Shown here in pieces: positions 37,685 through 47,786 of a stretch of 64,000 nt of DNA; within the stretch, counting starts at the first letter, position 1, and every line of letters starts with the position of its first letter. The stretch is from NCBI GenBank assembly GCA_020199905.1, contig JAIVJS010000003.1, positions 1-64,000 on the forward strand, read 5' to 3'. Position numbers and translations under genes: made by a program. This stretch comes from Acidobacteriota bacterium (GTDB lineage Bacteria > Acidobacteriota > Thermoanaerobaculia > UBA5066 > Gp7-AA6). The notes under the pieces were generated by a model. The model worked only from the letters and a program-made list of their open reading frames with translations, was not told the DNA's origin and searched no databases.

Positions 37685-37706
37685 TATCCTGCTCGCCCGC
37701 TAACCT

Positions 37707-37783
37707 GGGCCGTTAGCTCAGTCGGTTAGAGCATCGGCCTTTTAAGCCGGTGGTCCTGGGTTCGAGTCCCAGACGGCCCACCA
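37707..37783 (+). tRNA. tRNA-Lys (anticodon UUU)
   Basis: A 77-nt gene including encoded CCA. The acceptor stem is GGGCCGT with ACGGCCC, and the D-arm GCTCAGTCGGTTAGAGC. The anticodon stem is TCGGC with GCCGG, around loop CTTTTAA (anticodon TTT). The T-arm TGGGTTCGAGTCCCA is standard. A TATCCT box at 37686-37691 fits a promoter. The 3' side borders lower-GC DNA and the NRPS locus. Confidence 0.97.
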
Positions 37784-38224
37784 ACCTGGACCTCACGAAT
37801 CCGCACCGGAATCCAGTAAGCACTCTTCTCTCCTTGCCCGGAGAATTCTCAATTCAAATTTCAGCGCCGGACCGATGGCGCTCTCTCCCGATGGACGCAT
37901 CCGGCCATGATTGCCGAGCGAGAGAAGTTTCCGTTCGCCGCTCCCGGCAGTCCCCAGCTCCTGCGCCTCAAACCTAGGTGGGTCGAGACTCTCCCGTCAG
38001 GGGTATGCTCGATTCGGCCGAGTCTCTTCCTGCGGCTCTTCGAGATGCCGGACCTCTGGAAGACAGCCTCCCGCTCGGTTAGCCGGACGGGGCGTCTGCC
38101 GCGGAAACGGTTGCAGAATAAGACCTTCTCGTTCCGGTCCGGCGCGTCGAACAAACCTCCCGAGATTTTTTCCCTCCTGCGGATCTTTCCTGGCACGAGT
38201 TCTGATAGGTTCGACGCCAACCCC
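37784..38224. other. gene-free stretch between tRNA-Lys and NRPS locus
   Basis: About 440 nt with no recognisable gene on either strand. It is visibly lower in G+C than its surroundings, especially 37800-37870 and 38100-38170. An open frame runs through from 37907 into the NRPS fragment, but its first 100 codons show no family resemblance. No copy of the tRNA 3' end that would mark an attachment site was found. Confidence 0.5.
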
Positions 38225-38443
38225 ATGAACAATCCAGACGCAACGCCGGGTACCTCCCGAGCGAACGTCTGTGTCGAGCGCCTTGCCGGGGGTTTCGAGC
38301 GGTCCCTGCGGGACCTGATCGCACACTGCCGCTCGGCTGAGGCGGCCACAGGCACGGACGTTCCGACGGCCCGCCTGAGCCCGAAGGACCTCGAGAGACT
38401 CGTCGCGGAAGTCAAAACCTTCGATCCGCGCCCTCGCCAGTGA
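38225..38443 (+). pseudogene. NRPS C-terminal tail remnant
   Basis: The last about 60 codons (VERLAGGFERSLRDLIAHC, RLSPKDLERLVAEV) closely match the end of condensation or epimerisation domains (LxxALRxLIxHCRSPEAGG...LxxLDQxxLDRL). This is the normal tail of an upstream NRPS protein in a multi-subunit line. Everything before it, the rest of the synthetase, is missing. The stop overlaps the GTG of the following NRPS gene (GTGA), as expected for adjacent subunits of one assembly line. The ATG at 38225 is a chance start. Confidence 0.65.
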
Positions 38444-41400
38444 AGCCCGCACCCTTCGAGGACGTGTACGAGCTCTCGCCGATGCAGCAGGGCATCCTCT
38501 TTCACACACTCTACGATCCCGCGGCCGACCATTATTTCAAGCAGTCCGTTCTCACCCTGCGCGGGGATCTTGACGGCGAACGCTTCGCACAGGCATGGCA
38601 ACGGGTCGCCGCACGTCACGTGATCCTGAGAACCTCCTTCCACTGGGAGGGGCTGGAGAAACCGGTTCAGGTCGTCCATCCCAATGCGCAGGTGCCCGTC
38701 GAGTCGCTGGACTGCCGCGGCCTGTCGCTCGACGCGCAGCAGCACCGCCTCGAAGTCTTTCTTCTGGAAGACCGGAAGAAAGGTTTCGATCTGGCCTCTC
38801 AGCCGCTTCTCAGGGTGACCCTGCTCCGAACCGCCGAGGACCTCCACGAGTGCGTTCTGAGCTATCAGCACCTCGTGCTCGACCGCTGGTCGCGCTCGCT
38901 CGTTCTGAGGGAGGTTTTCACCGAGTATGCGGCCGGCAGCCGCGGCGAGGACGCCGGACTTTCACCGGCGGGCTCTTATGGCGAATACATCGCGTGGATT
39001 CAGGGGACAGATCGGAGCGGGGCGGAAGCTTTCTGGCGCAGCGCGCTCGCAGGATTCACGAGGCCGACATCGGTCCGTTTGGACGAAAGGTCCGGCACCC
39101 CGAGCGCGCAGGGGTTCGAGGAGGCGTCCATTCGCCTCTCCCCACAGGCGAGCGCCACGCTCCAGTCGTTTGCCCGGCGTCATCGACTGACGCTGAACAC
39201 CCTCATTCAGGGAGCCTGGGCGGTCCTGGCGAGCCGCTACAGTGGTGAGGAAGACGTGCTCTTCGGCGCGACCGTGTCGGGTCGTCCCGCCTCACTCCCC
39301 GACGTCGAATCCATGGTCGGGCTCTTCATCAATACCCTCCCGGTGCGGGTCCGCGTTCCGCAGAGTGGAAAACTGATCGACTGGTTGCGGAGACTTCAGG
39401 AAGAGTTCCTGGAGCTGCGGCAGTACGAGCACAGCTCGCTCGTGGACATCCAGGGCTGGAGCGAGGTGCCCCGCGGCACACCTCTCTTCGAGAGCCTGTT
39501 GGTGTTCGAGAACGTCGGTGGCGATTTCGATTCCGTTTCGGGCGACGGCCCTCTGAAGGTTCTGCGCTTTCGCTCGCTCGGCGGCTGGACGAACTACCCG
39601 CTGACCCTCCTGGCGCTTCCAGGGGAGCGGCTGTTTTTGCGGATCCTCTCCGACCGCTCTCTCTTCGACGCCCCCTCTATCACGCGGATGCTCGGACACC
39701 TCTTGACACTGCTCGAAGGCATGGCGGCGGACCCCGAGCAGCCTCTGTCGCGTTTGCCGCTGCTCACTCCGCTCGAGCGCCGTCAGCTCCTTTACGACTG
39801 GAATCAGACGTCGCGAGCGTTCCCGCACGAGAAGACGGTGCATGGGTTGTTCGAGGAGCAGGCGCAGGAATCGCCCGACGCGCAAGCGGTCGTCTTTGAT
39901 CGACAGCGGCTGAGCTATAGAGAGTTGAACGAGCGTGCGAACCGATTAGCCCGGTTTCTGAGGAGGCTGGGGGTGGGGCCGGATGTGCTGGTCGGTTTGT
40001 GCGTGGAGCGGTCGGTGGAAATGGTGGTCGGGATCCTGGGGATCTTGAAGGCGGGTGGCGCGTATGTTCCCCTGGATCCTCACTATCCGAGGGAACGCGT
40101 GGCGTTCATGCTGGAGGACTCCGGGGTTGCGGTGTTGCTGACGCAACGAAGCCTGGCGGATGGGCATGCGGACGGGCCTTTTAAGCGGGTGAACCTGGAC
40201 ACGGAACGGGTGCCGATCGAAAAGGAGAGCGGCGAGAACCTGGAGAGCGGCGCGCGCCCGGAAAACCTGGTCTACGTGATCTACACCTCGGGATCCACGG
40301 GACTGCCCAAGGGAGTCGCCATCGAACACCGCAACACGGTTGCGTTGCTGACGTGGGCCCGGGAGTTCTTCCATCGCGGAGAGCTCAAGGGTGTCCTCGC
40401 CTCGACGTCGGTCTGCTTCGATCTGTCAGTATTCGAGTTGTTCGCCCCCCTGGTTTCCGGAGGAAGCGTGATCCTCTCCCGGAACGTACTGGAGCTTGCG
40501 GAGCTTGCCGCGAGGTCGGAAGTGACGCTTGTCAACACGGTTCCTTCGGCGATGGCCGGCTTGTTGAGGATCGGCGGTCTGCCCGAATCTGTGGCGACGG
40601 TCAATCTCGCGGGAGAGCCGCTGGCGACGGCTCTCGTGGACCAGATCGCCGGGGGGGCCCCTGCGAGGCGAGTCTTCGATTTGTACGGGCCGACGGAGGA
40701 CACGACCTACTCGACTTGTGCTTTGAGAGATGCGGGGGGCGCGGCGACGATAGGGCGACCGATCTCGAACAAGCGCGCGTACATCCTGGACTGTCAGCAC
40801 GAGCCGGTGCCCCGGGGCGTCGAGGGAGACCTCTACGTGGCCGGGGCGGGAGTGGCACGAGGTTACCTGAACCGACCGGAGCTGACGCGGGAGATGTTCC
40901 TGCCGGACCCGTTTCATCCCGGGGAAAGGATGTACAGGACGGGGGACCGCGCTCGATTCCTGCCGGACGGAAACCTCCAGTTCGTGGGACGCCTCGACCA
41001 GCAGATCAAGATCCGGGGCTACCGCATTGAAATCGGCGAGATCGAGACCGTGCTGTCGGCGCATCCCGACGTGCGGGAATGCGCAGTGGCCGCCCGGCGA
41101 GATCCATCGAGCGGGGATAGCCTGGTTGCCTACGTCGTATGGGGCGCAGGACGATCCGCCCGCAATGACCTCCGTCTCTTTTTGAAGAGGTCTCTTCCCG
41201 ATTACATGATCCCTTCGGACTTTCTTTTCCTCGACTCCCTTCCCCTGACCCCCAACGGGAAGCTCGACCGAAAGGCGTTGCCGGCCCCGGAGCGAAAGCG
41301 GCCGGTGACCGAAGACTGTTTCGTCGCGCCGCGCACTTCCGTCGAGGACGTCGTCGCCGGAATCTGGGCTGAGGTTCTCGGGTTGCAGAGGGTTGGCGTC

Positions 41401-41643
41401 GAGGATGACTTCTTCGTCCTGGGAGGGCATTCGCTGCTGGGGACGCAGATCATCTCTCGCGTCCGAGAGGCTTGTCGCGTCGAGCTGCCGTTGCGCGCTC
41501 TCTTCGAGAGTCGGACCGTGGCGGGCCTCGCTCGCGAAATCGAAAATATGAGATCGCGAAACAGGGTGGACTCGACCGTGCGACTGCGCCCGGTGTCGCG
41601 GGAGGGACGGCGTATGAAGCGATCCGACCTCCCGAGAGATTGA
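38440..41643 (+). CDS. single-module non-ribosomal peptide synthetase (C-A-T)
   Basis: A 1067-residue NRPS module. C domain about 1-440: start LSPMQQGILFHTLYDP; the HHxxxDG motif is altered to QHLVLDR (near 146-152), keeping the second, catalytic His but changing the first His to Gln and the Gly to Arg. A domain about 460-975: VIYTSGSTGLPKGV, FDLSVFELFAPL, DLYGPTEDTTYS, YRTGDRARFLPDG, GRLDQQIKIRGYRIE, NGKLDRKAL. By GrsA numbering its specificity residues read DLFNNALTYK, which I recall as an alanine code. T domain: DDFFVLGGHSLLG, with the phosphopantetheine Ser near 998. No thioesterase follows. Only an NRPS tail precedes it, so as it stands the line is incomplete. Confidence 0.93.
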   Translation: MKPAPFEDVYELSPMQQGILFHTLYDPAADHYFKQSVLTLRGDLDGERFAQAWQRVAARHVILRTSFHWEGLEKPVQVVHPNAQVPVESLDCRGLSLDAQQHRLEVFLLEDRKKGFDLASQPLLRVTLLRTAEDLHECVLSYQHLVLDRWSRSLVLREVFTEYAAGSRGEDAGLSPAGSYGEYIAWIQGTDRSGAEAFWRSALAGFTRPTSVRLDERSGTPSAQGFEEASIRLSPQASATLQSFARRHRLTLNTLIQGAWAVLASRYSGEEDVLFGATVSGRPASLPDVESMVGLFINTLPVRVRVPQSGKLIDWLRRLQEEFLELRQYEHSSLVDIQGWSEVPRGTPLFESLLVFENVGGDFDSVSGDGPLKVLRFRSLGGWTNYPLTLLALPGERLFLRILSDRSLFDAPSITRMLGHLLTLLEGMAADPEQPLSRLPLLTPLERRQLLYDWNQTSRAFPHEKTVHGLFEEQAQESPDAQAVVFDRQRLSYRELNERANRLARFLRRLGVGPDVLVGLCVERSVEMVVGILGILKAGGAYVPLDPHYPRERVAFMLEDSGVAVLLTQRSLADGHADGPFKRVNLDTERVPIEKESGENLESGARPENLVYVIYTSGSTGLPKGVAIEHRNTVALLTWAREFFHRGELKGVLASTSVCFDLSVFELFAPLVSGGSVILSRNVLELAELAARSEVTLVNTVPSAMAGLLRIGGLPESVATVNLAGEPLATALVDQIAGGAPARRVFDLYGPTEDTTYSTCALRDAGGAATIGRPISNKRAYILDCQHEPVPRGVEGDLYVAGAGVARGYLNRPELTREMFLPDPFHPGERMYRTGDRARFLPDGNLQFVGRLDQQIKIRGYRIEIGEIETVLSAHPDVRECAVAARRDPSSGDSLVAYVVWGAGRSARNDLRLFLKRSLPDYMIPSDFLFLDSLPLTPNGKLDRKALPAPERKRPVTEDCFVAPRTSVEDVVAGIWAEVLGLQRVGVEDDFFVLGGHSLLGTQIISRVREACRVELPLRALFESRTVAGLAREIENMRSRNRVDSTVRLRPVSREGRRMKRSDLPRD

Positions 41644-41732
41644 CCATGGGCACACTGGCCTCGGACGAGTTTCCGATCGACGCCGCGTCCTGCGGCCAGG
41701 CCGGCAAAGCCGGCTTCGCCCTCGCCGAAATC

Positions 41733-42536
41733 GTGAGGCGCTCGGGACGACGGGCCGGCGCGTCCGTCGCCCTCTTTCTGGCGGCCGCGGCGGCCGCGCG
41801 CGCGCACGACACCTGGATCCGTCCGGCCCGCGCCGCCATCCCCGCGGGAGCGCTTCTCTCGCTCGAGGCGACGAGCGGGATGGGCTTTCCGGCGGTCGAG
41901 TTCGCGATCGCTCCCGAGAGAGTGTCCGCCGCCCGCGTCCGTCTGGCCGGAACCGTTCGCGACGTCGCAGGCGTGTCCGCCGGAAAGCGATCGCTGCGCC
42001 TCTCCACGCCGGCCGGCGGCCAGGGGATCGCGTGCGTGTGGCTGGAGACGAAGCCGAAGTCCCTGGATCTCAAACCCGATCAGGTCCGTGAGTACCTCGA
42101 GGAGATCGGGGCGGACGAAAGCATCGGGAAAAGCTGGAGCGCGACGCCCAACGCGCGCTGGCGCGAGGTGTACTCCAAGCACGCCAAGACGTTCGTCGCG
42201 GTCGGCGCCGCCGGAGACGACCGGTCCTGGGGGACGCCCGTCGGAATGCGTCTCGAGATCGTCCCGCTGTCGGACCCGACGCGCATGCGCGCGGGCGATC
42301 GCGTGGCGTTGCGCCTCCTTCGCGACGGACGTCCCGCCGCCGACTTTCCGCTCGGGGTCGTGCAGGCAGGCGAAAAGACCGGCATCCTCCGGAAGACGGA
42401 CGCCGAAGGCCGGATCGTCTTCACCGCGGCCCGCCCGGGATGGATCCTCATCCGCGCCACCGAGCTGCGCCGCTCGCCGTCGCCCGAGCGGGACTGGGAC
42501 AGCGACTTCTCGACGCTCACGCTTCACGTCCGATAG
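41733..42536 (+). CDS. DUF4198 domain-containing periplasmic protein
   Basis: A 267-residue protein that begins, after a signal peptide (MRRSGRRAGASVALFLAAAA ending in ARA), with HDTWIRP, the exposed His-Asp-x-Trp start typical of DUF4198. An Ig-like, all-beta body follows (VRLAGTVRDVAGVSAGK, GTPVGMRLEIVPLSDPTRMR, DRVALRLLRDGRPA, DAEGRIVFTAARPGWILIRA). DUF4198 proteins often sit in nickel/cobalt or other metal uptake loci, and the N-terminal His may bind metal. I prefer GTG 41733, which gives a compact signal peptide; the ATG at 41646 would add 29 polar residues before it. It is unrelated to the NRPS upstream. Confidence 0.8.
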   Translation: MRRSGRRAGASVALFLAAAAAARAHDTWIRPARAAIPAGALLSLEATSGMGFPAVEFAIAPERVSAARVRLAGTVRDVAGVSAGKRSLRLSTPAGGQGIACVWLETKPKSLDLKPDQVREYLEEIGADESIGKSWSATPNARWREVYSKHAKTFVAVGAAGDDRSWGTPVGMRLEIVPLSDPTRMRAGDRVALRLLRDGRPAADFPLGVVQAGEKTGILRKTDAEGRIVFTAARPGWILIRATELRRSPSPERDWDSDFSTLTLHVR

Positions 42537-42605
42537 AGACGCGAGAGGCGACTGAAGCGTCCAGTCCGACGGCAGCGTCCGGTGGAAACCCCGCGAGGTT
42601 TTCCG

Positions 42606-42932
42606 TCAGCGCTGAGCGGGCGGCGTGATGACGGGGGTGCGGTCCCGGTCGGGTGTCGTGTTTCCGGGAGTCGACCGGAATCCCGGGCTCGTTCCGCCCG
42701 ACGGAGTCGTCGTGTACCGTCCGCCCGTGCCTGCATCGGTGGTTCCGCCCGTGCCGGTGGGTCCCGCGGTGCCCGTCCCTCCCGTCGTTCCCGTGGTGCC
42801 CGACGTCGTCCCGGGACCGCCCGACGTCGTGGAAGACGTACAGGCCGTCTGGCCGATGAGAAGGGCCGCGGCGATCACCAGGACCGCGGACGCGAGGAGC
42901 GTGAGAAGGCGGGCTTTCGAGCGTGAGTTCAT
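42606..42932 (-). CDS. small secreted Thr/Gly/Pro-rich protein
   Basis: A 108-residue protein with an N-terminal hydrophobic segment (LLTLLASAVLVIAAALLIGQ) followed by TACTSS. The Cys could be a lipid site, but the residues before it do not make a good lipobox. The rest is low complexity (TSGTTGTTGGTGTAGPTGTG, then SPGFRSTPGNTTPDRDRTPV). It is probably an anchored, disordered surface or periplasmic protein. The ATG 42932 is set by GGAGG five bases upstream. Like the pair near 5100-5845 it is a short Ser/Thr-rich exported protein, though without the Lys-rich tail. Confidence 0.65.
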   Translation of the reverse strand: MNSRSKARLLTLLASAVLVIAAALLIGQTACTSSTTSGGPGTTSGTTGTTGGTGTAGPTGTGGTTDAGTGGRYTTTPSGGTSPGFRSTPGNTTPDRDRTPVITPPAQR

Positions 42933-43022
42933 TTCGACCTCCATCCGCGGGATGTGCAAGGGATGTTCCGACGAGGCGCGAACGCCGGGAGCGAGGAGGA
43001 ATCGTCGGAGCTGCCCTCTCTC

Positions 43023-44330
43023 TCAGGCGCCGGGCAGGGCCCGGAGGAACTCGCTCTCCATCCGCCAGACCGTCTCCTCACGCCGGGGGCCCGTCGAAAG
43101 GAACACGGCGGGCGCCCCGATCCGCTCCTCGAGGTATCGCACGTAGCGGTGCGCGGCCGGCGGGAGATCCTCGGTGCGCGTCGCCGCCGTCGTCTTCGTC
43201 CGCCAACCGGGGACCGTCTCGTACACGGGCTCGACGCGGTCCAGGTCCTCGACGAGAGGAGGCACGTCCCGGAGCTCGTGGCCGTCGAGGCGATAGCCGA
43301 CGCACACCGGGATCTCGGCGAGGTCGTCGAGCACGTCGAGTTTCGTGATGGCGACGGCGGCGGCGCCCGAGAGCTCGACGGCCGTGCGCGCGACGACCGC
43401 GTCGAACCAGCCGGTGCGGCGGGGCCGGCCGGTCGAGGTTCCGTACTCGTTCCCGCGCGCGCGGAGGAACTCTCCGGTGGCGTCCTTCAGTTCCGTGGGG
43501 AAGGGACCGGAGCCCACGCGCGTCGTGTACGCCTTCAACACCACGAGCGAGCCGTCCAGGGCGCGAGGGGAGATGTGGAGGCCGGCGGCGACCCCGGCCG
43601 ACGTGCACGTCGACGACGTCACGAACGGATAGGTTCCCGCGGAGAGATCCAGCATGGCGCCGTGCGCTCCCTCGGCGAGAAGCGTCCCTCCGCCGCGGAG
43701 ATGGTCTCGAAGGTAGCGGCCGGTGTCCCGCACGTGGGGCTTCAGGGCCTCGGCCGAGCGGCCCAGGGCGTCGAGCACCGCGGAAGTCTCGGGGATGTCG
43801 GCGCAGCCGAGCGCCCGCAGAAGGGCACCCGTCTCGGCCGCGAGCGCTTCCACCCGCGCGCGCAGGGTCGCCGGCCGGTAGAGCTCCGCGACGCGCACTC
43901 CCTTTCGCGCCGCGGCCGACTCGTAGGAGGGGCCGATGCCCCGGAGGGTGGTCCCGATCTTGCCGTCCCCCGCGGCGGACTCACGCGCGGCGTCGAGCAG
44001 GCGGTGCCAGGGGAGGATCACCTGGGCGCGATCGGACAGCAGGAGGTTGTCGCCGATCTCGATGCCCTGTTCGCGGACGCCGGCGATCTCCGCCAGGAGC
44101 GCGTCGGGGTCGACCACGACTCCGGCGCCGATGACGCCGATCCTGCCGCGGACCGCGCCGGCGGGGAGCAGGTGCAGCGCGAAATGGCGGTCGCCGAACT
44201 TGACCGTGTGTCCCGCGTTGTGGCCGCCGTGGTAGCGGGCGACGACGTCGAAGCGGTCCGAGAGCAGGTCGATGATCTTCCCCTTGCCCTCGTCCCCCCA
44301 CTGACCGCCCAGGATGGCGACGACCTTCAC
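43023..44330 (-). CDS. purA: adenylosuccinate synthetase
   Basis: A 435-residue enzyme joining IMP and aspartate with GTP, the first step from IMP to AMP. The P-loop GGQWGDEGKGKIIDLL lies near 8-23, with catalytic Asp and Lys. Further on are RYHGGHNAGHTV (catalytic His), GTTLRGIGPSYESAAARKGV, TLLAEGAHGAMLDL, GTYPFVTSSTCTSAGVAAGL, GRPRRTGWFDAV, ITKLDVLDDLAEIPVCVGY and VFLSTGPRREETV. The normal AEGAQ is AEGAH here, a mild change. The start is GTG 44330 with GGAGGG upstream. It is divergent from hutH across a 165-nt gap. Confidence 0.95.
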   Translation of the reverse strand: MKVVAILGGQWGDEGKGKIIDLLSDRFDVVARYHGGHNAGHTVKFGDRHFALHLLPAGAVRGRIGVIGAGVVVDPDALLAEIAGVREQGIEIGDNLLLSDRAQVILPWHRLLDAARESAAGDGKIGTTLRGIGPSYESAAARKGVRVAELYRPATLRARVEALAAETGALLRALGCADIPETSAVLDALGRSAEALKPHVRDTGRYLRDHLRGGGTLLAEGAHGAMLDLSAGTYPFVTSSTCTSAGVAAGLHISPRALDGSLVVLKAYTTRVGSGPFPTELKDATGEFLRARGNEYGTSTGRPRRTGWFDAVVARTAVELSGAAAVAITKLDVLDDLAEIPVCVGYRLDGHELRDVPPLVEDLDRVEPVYETVPGWRTKTTAATRTEDLPPAAHRYVRYLEERIGAPAVFLSTGPRREETVWRMESEFLRALPGA

Positions 44331-44480
44331 CGCGGCCCCTCCCTCCGCGCCGGACGGCGCGACCGACGTCTGTTGAAAAACGAGGCAGAGTACCACCGGC
44401 GAGAGCGGCCGCGCAGGCCGGGACGGTCCCGGACGGGTGTCCAGGGGAAGCAAAGCTCGGGGGCGGCAGGCGAAAGCTCC

Positions 44481-44486
44481 TACAAT
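44481..44486 (+). promoter_or_regulatory. -10-like box TACAAT before hutH
   Basis: TCCTACAATCGCC with 9 nt between the hexamer and ATG 44496, and no ribosome site. On the opposite strand, TACTCT at about 44391-44396 may serve purA. The 44331-44495 gap therefore likely holds two divergent promoters. Confidence 0.45.
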
Positions 44487-44495
44487 CGCCGCTCG

Positions 44496-46013
<1,518 letters not shown>

Positions 46014-46097
46014 CCAGTCATCCGTCGTCCGTCTTGAGTTCTGAGTCGGAGCCCGGCCTTCCCGACTGACAACTGAAAACTGAGAACCGATAACCGT
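46014..46097. repeat. intergenic repeat element between hutH and hutU
   Basis: Contains CCGTCGTCCGT at 46022-46032, then GAGTTCTGAGTC, then ACTGACAACTGAAAACTGAG in 46066-46085 and GATAACC. The same order (CCGTCGTCCGT then CTGA-type units then GATAAC) occurs at 60441-60510, pointing to a repeated element rather than chance low complexity. Confidence 0.55.
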
Positions 46098-46103
46098 TAC
46101 ACT
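46098..46103 (+). promoter_or_regulatory. -10-like box TACACT before hutU
   Basis: GTTACACTTTCCCCC leads directly to GTG 46111, with 7 nt between the hexamer and start and no ribosome site. It suggests hutU can be transcribed separately from hutH as a leaderless mRNA. Confidence 0.4.
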
Positions 46104-46110
46104 TTCCCCC

Positions 46111-47772
46111 GTGCCCGCCTCGATTGCGCCCCGAACGATTCGAGCCGCTCGAGGCGCGACGCTTCGGTGCCGCGGGTGGCAGCAGGAAGCGGCCCTCCGG
46201 ATGCTCGAGAACAACCTCGACCCGGAGGTCGCCGAGAAGCCCGACGAGCTGATCGTCTATGGAGGCACGGGCAAGGCCGCGCGCAACTGGGAGGCTTTCG
46301 ATCGCATCGTCGAAACCCTCAAGAGGCTGGAGGACCACGAGACGCTGCTCGTCCAGTCCGGCAAGCCCGTCGGGGTCTTCCAGACGCACGCGGACGCGCC
46401 GCGGGTGCTGATCGCAAATTCCCTTCTCGTGCCCGCGTGGGCAACGGGGGAGGAGTTCCGGCGGCTCGAAGGCCTCGGTCTGACGATGTACGGCCAGATG
46501 ACCGCGGGCTCGTGGATCTACATCGGGAGCCAGGGAATCCTGCAGGGGACGTTCGAGACGTTCGCCGCGGCCGCCCTGCACGAGTTCGGCGGAGATCTCG
46601 CCGGCAGGCTCGTCGTGACGGCGGGGCTCGGGGGGATGGGAGGCGCCCAGCCGCTCGCGGCCACGATGAACGGAGCCGTCGCGCTCGTCGCCGAGGTCGA
46701 TCCCGAGAGAATCGAGCGGCGACTCAGGACGCGGTACCTCGACGCGCGCGAAGTGACGGTGGACGCCGCCATCGACCGGGCGCTCTCCGCCCGCCACAGC
46801 CGGCAGGCGATCTCGATCGGCGTCCGCGCCAACGCGGTCGAGCTGCTCGAGCGCCTCCTCCATCGCGGCATCGTGCCGGACCTCGTGACCGATCAGACCT
46901 CCGCGCATGACGAGCTCACCGGGTACGTTCCCGAGGCCCGTCCGGACGAGGACGTCGTGCGGCTCCGGGAGACCGATCCCGGAGAATACGTGCGCCGCTC
47001 GTACGAAACGATGGCCCGCCACGTCCGTGCGCTGCTCGAGCTCCAGAGGCGCGGCGCCGTCGTCTTCGACTACGGAAACAACCTCCGGGGCCAGGCCCGG
47101 ACGGGCGGCGTTCCCGACGCGTTCGACATTCCGGGATTCGTGCCCCGATACATCCGTCCGCTTTTCTGCGAGGGAAAGGGCCCTTTCCGCTGGGCGGCGC
47201 TCTCGGGCGATCCCGCGGACATCCTCGCGACGGACCGCGCGCTGCTCGACCTCTTCCCGGAGAACGCCGCGCTCGCGCGCTGGCTGAAGCTCGCGGAGGA
47301 CCGGGTCGCGTTTCAGGGGCTTCCGGCCCGCATCTGCTGGCTCGGCTACGGGGAGCGCGACCGCGCCGGCCTCGCGTTCAACGATCTCGTCGCCAGCGGC
47401 CGCGTGCGGGCTCCGATCGTGATCGGCCGCGACCATCTCGATGCGGGGTCGGTCGCCTCTCCGAACCGCGAGACCGAAGGCATGCGCGACGGATCCGATG
47501 CGATCGCGGACTGGCCGATCTTGAACGCCCTGCTGAACACGGCGTGCGGCGCGAGCTGGGTCTCAGTGCACCACGGCGGCGGGGTAGGGATCGGCAATTC
47601 GATTCACGCCGGCATGGTGGTCGTCGCCGACGGAACGCCCGCCGCCGCCCGCCGCCTGGCGCGGGTCCTGAAGGCGGATCCGGGCACGGGCGTCATGCGC
47701 CACGCGGACGCGGGATATCCGGAGGCGATCGCCACCGCGAAGGCGCGGGGAGTCGATCTGCCGTCGCTCTAA
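46111..47772 (+). CDS. hutU: urocanate hydratase
   Basis: A 553-residue enzyme hydrating urocanate to imidazolonepropionate, using NAD+ as an electrophilic cofactor. Family marks: [151 protein letters not shown] (with the active Cys) and [17 protein letters not shown]. The length is normal. The start is GTG 46111. It follows hutH on the same strand, with a repeat element and a possible separate promoter between them. Confidence 0.97.
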   Translation: MPASIAPRTIRAARGATLRCRGWQQEAALRMLENNLDPEVAEKPDELIVYGGTGKAARNWEAFDRIVETLKRLEDHETLLVQSGKPVGVFQTHADAPRVLIANSLLVPAWATGEEFRRLEGLGLTMYGQMTAGSWIYIGSQGILQGTFETFAAAALHEFGGDLAGRLVVTAGLGGMGGAQPLAATMNGAVALVAEVDPERIERRLRTRYLDAREVTVDAAIDRALSARHSRQAISIGVRANAVELLERLLHRGIVPDLVTDQTSAHDELTGYVPEARPDEDVVRLRETDPGEYVRRSYETMARHVRALLELQRRGAVVFDYGNNLRGQARTGGVPDAFDIPGFVPRYIRPLFCEGKGPFRWAALSGDPADILATDRALLDLFPENAALARWLKLAEDRVAFQGLPARICWLGYGERDRAGLAFNDLVASGRVRAPIVIGRDHLDAGSVASPNRETEGMRDGSDAIADWPILNALLNTACGASWVSVHHGGGVGIGNSIHAGMVVVADGTPAAARRLARVLKADPGTGVMRHADAGYPEAIATAKARGVDLPSL

Positions 47773-47786
47773 ACCGCGCGGCGGCT

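Noticed and set aside
37784-38224. Attachment site or integrase next to tRNA-Lys
   Set aside because: No second copy of the tRNA 3' end and no integrase-like frame were found in the window, so island boundaries cannot be claimed.
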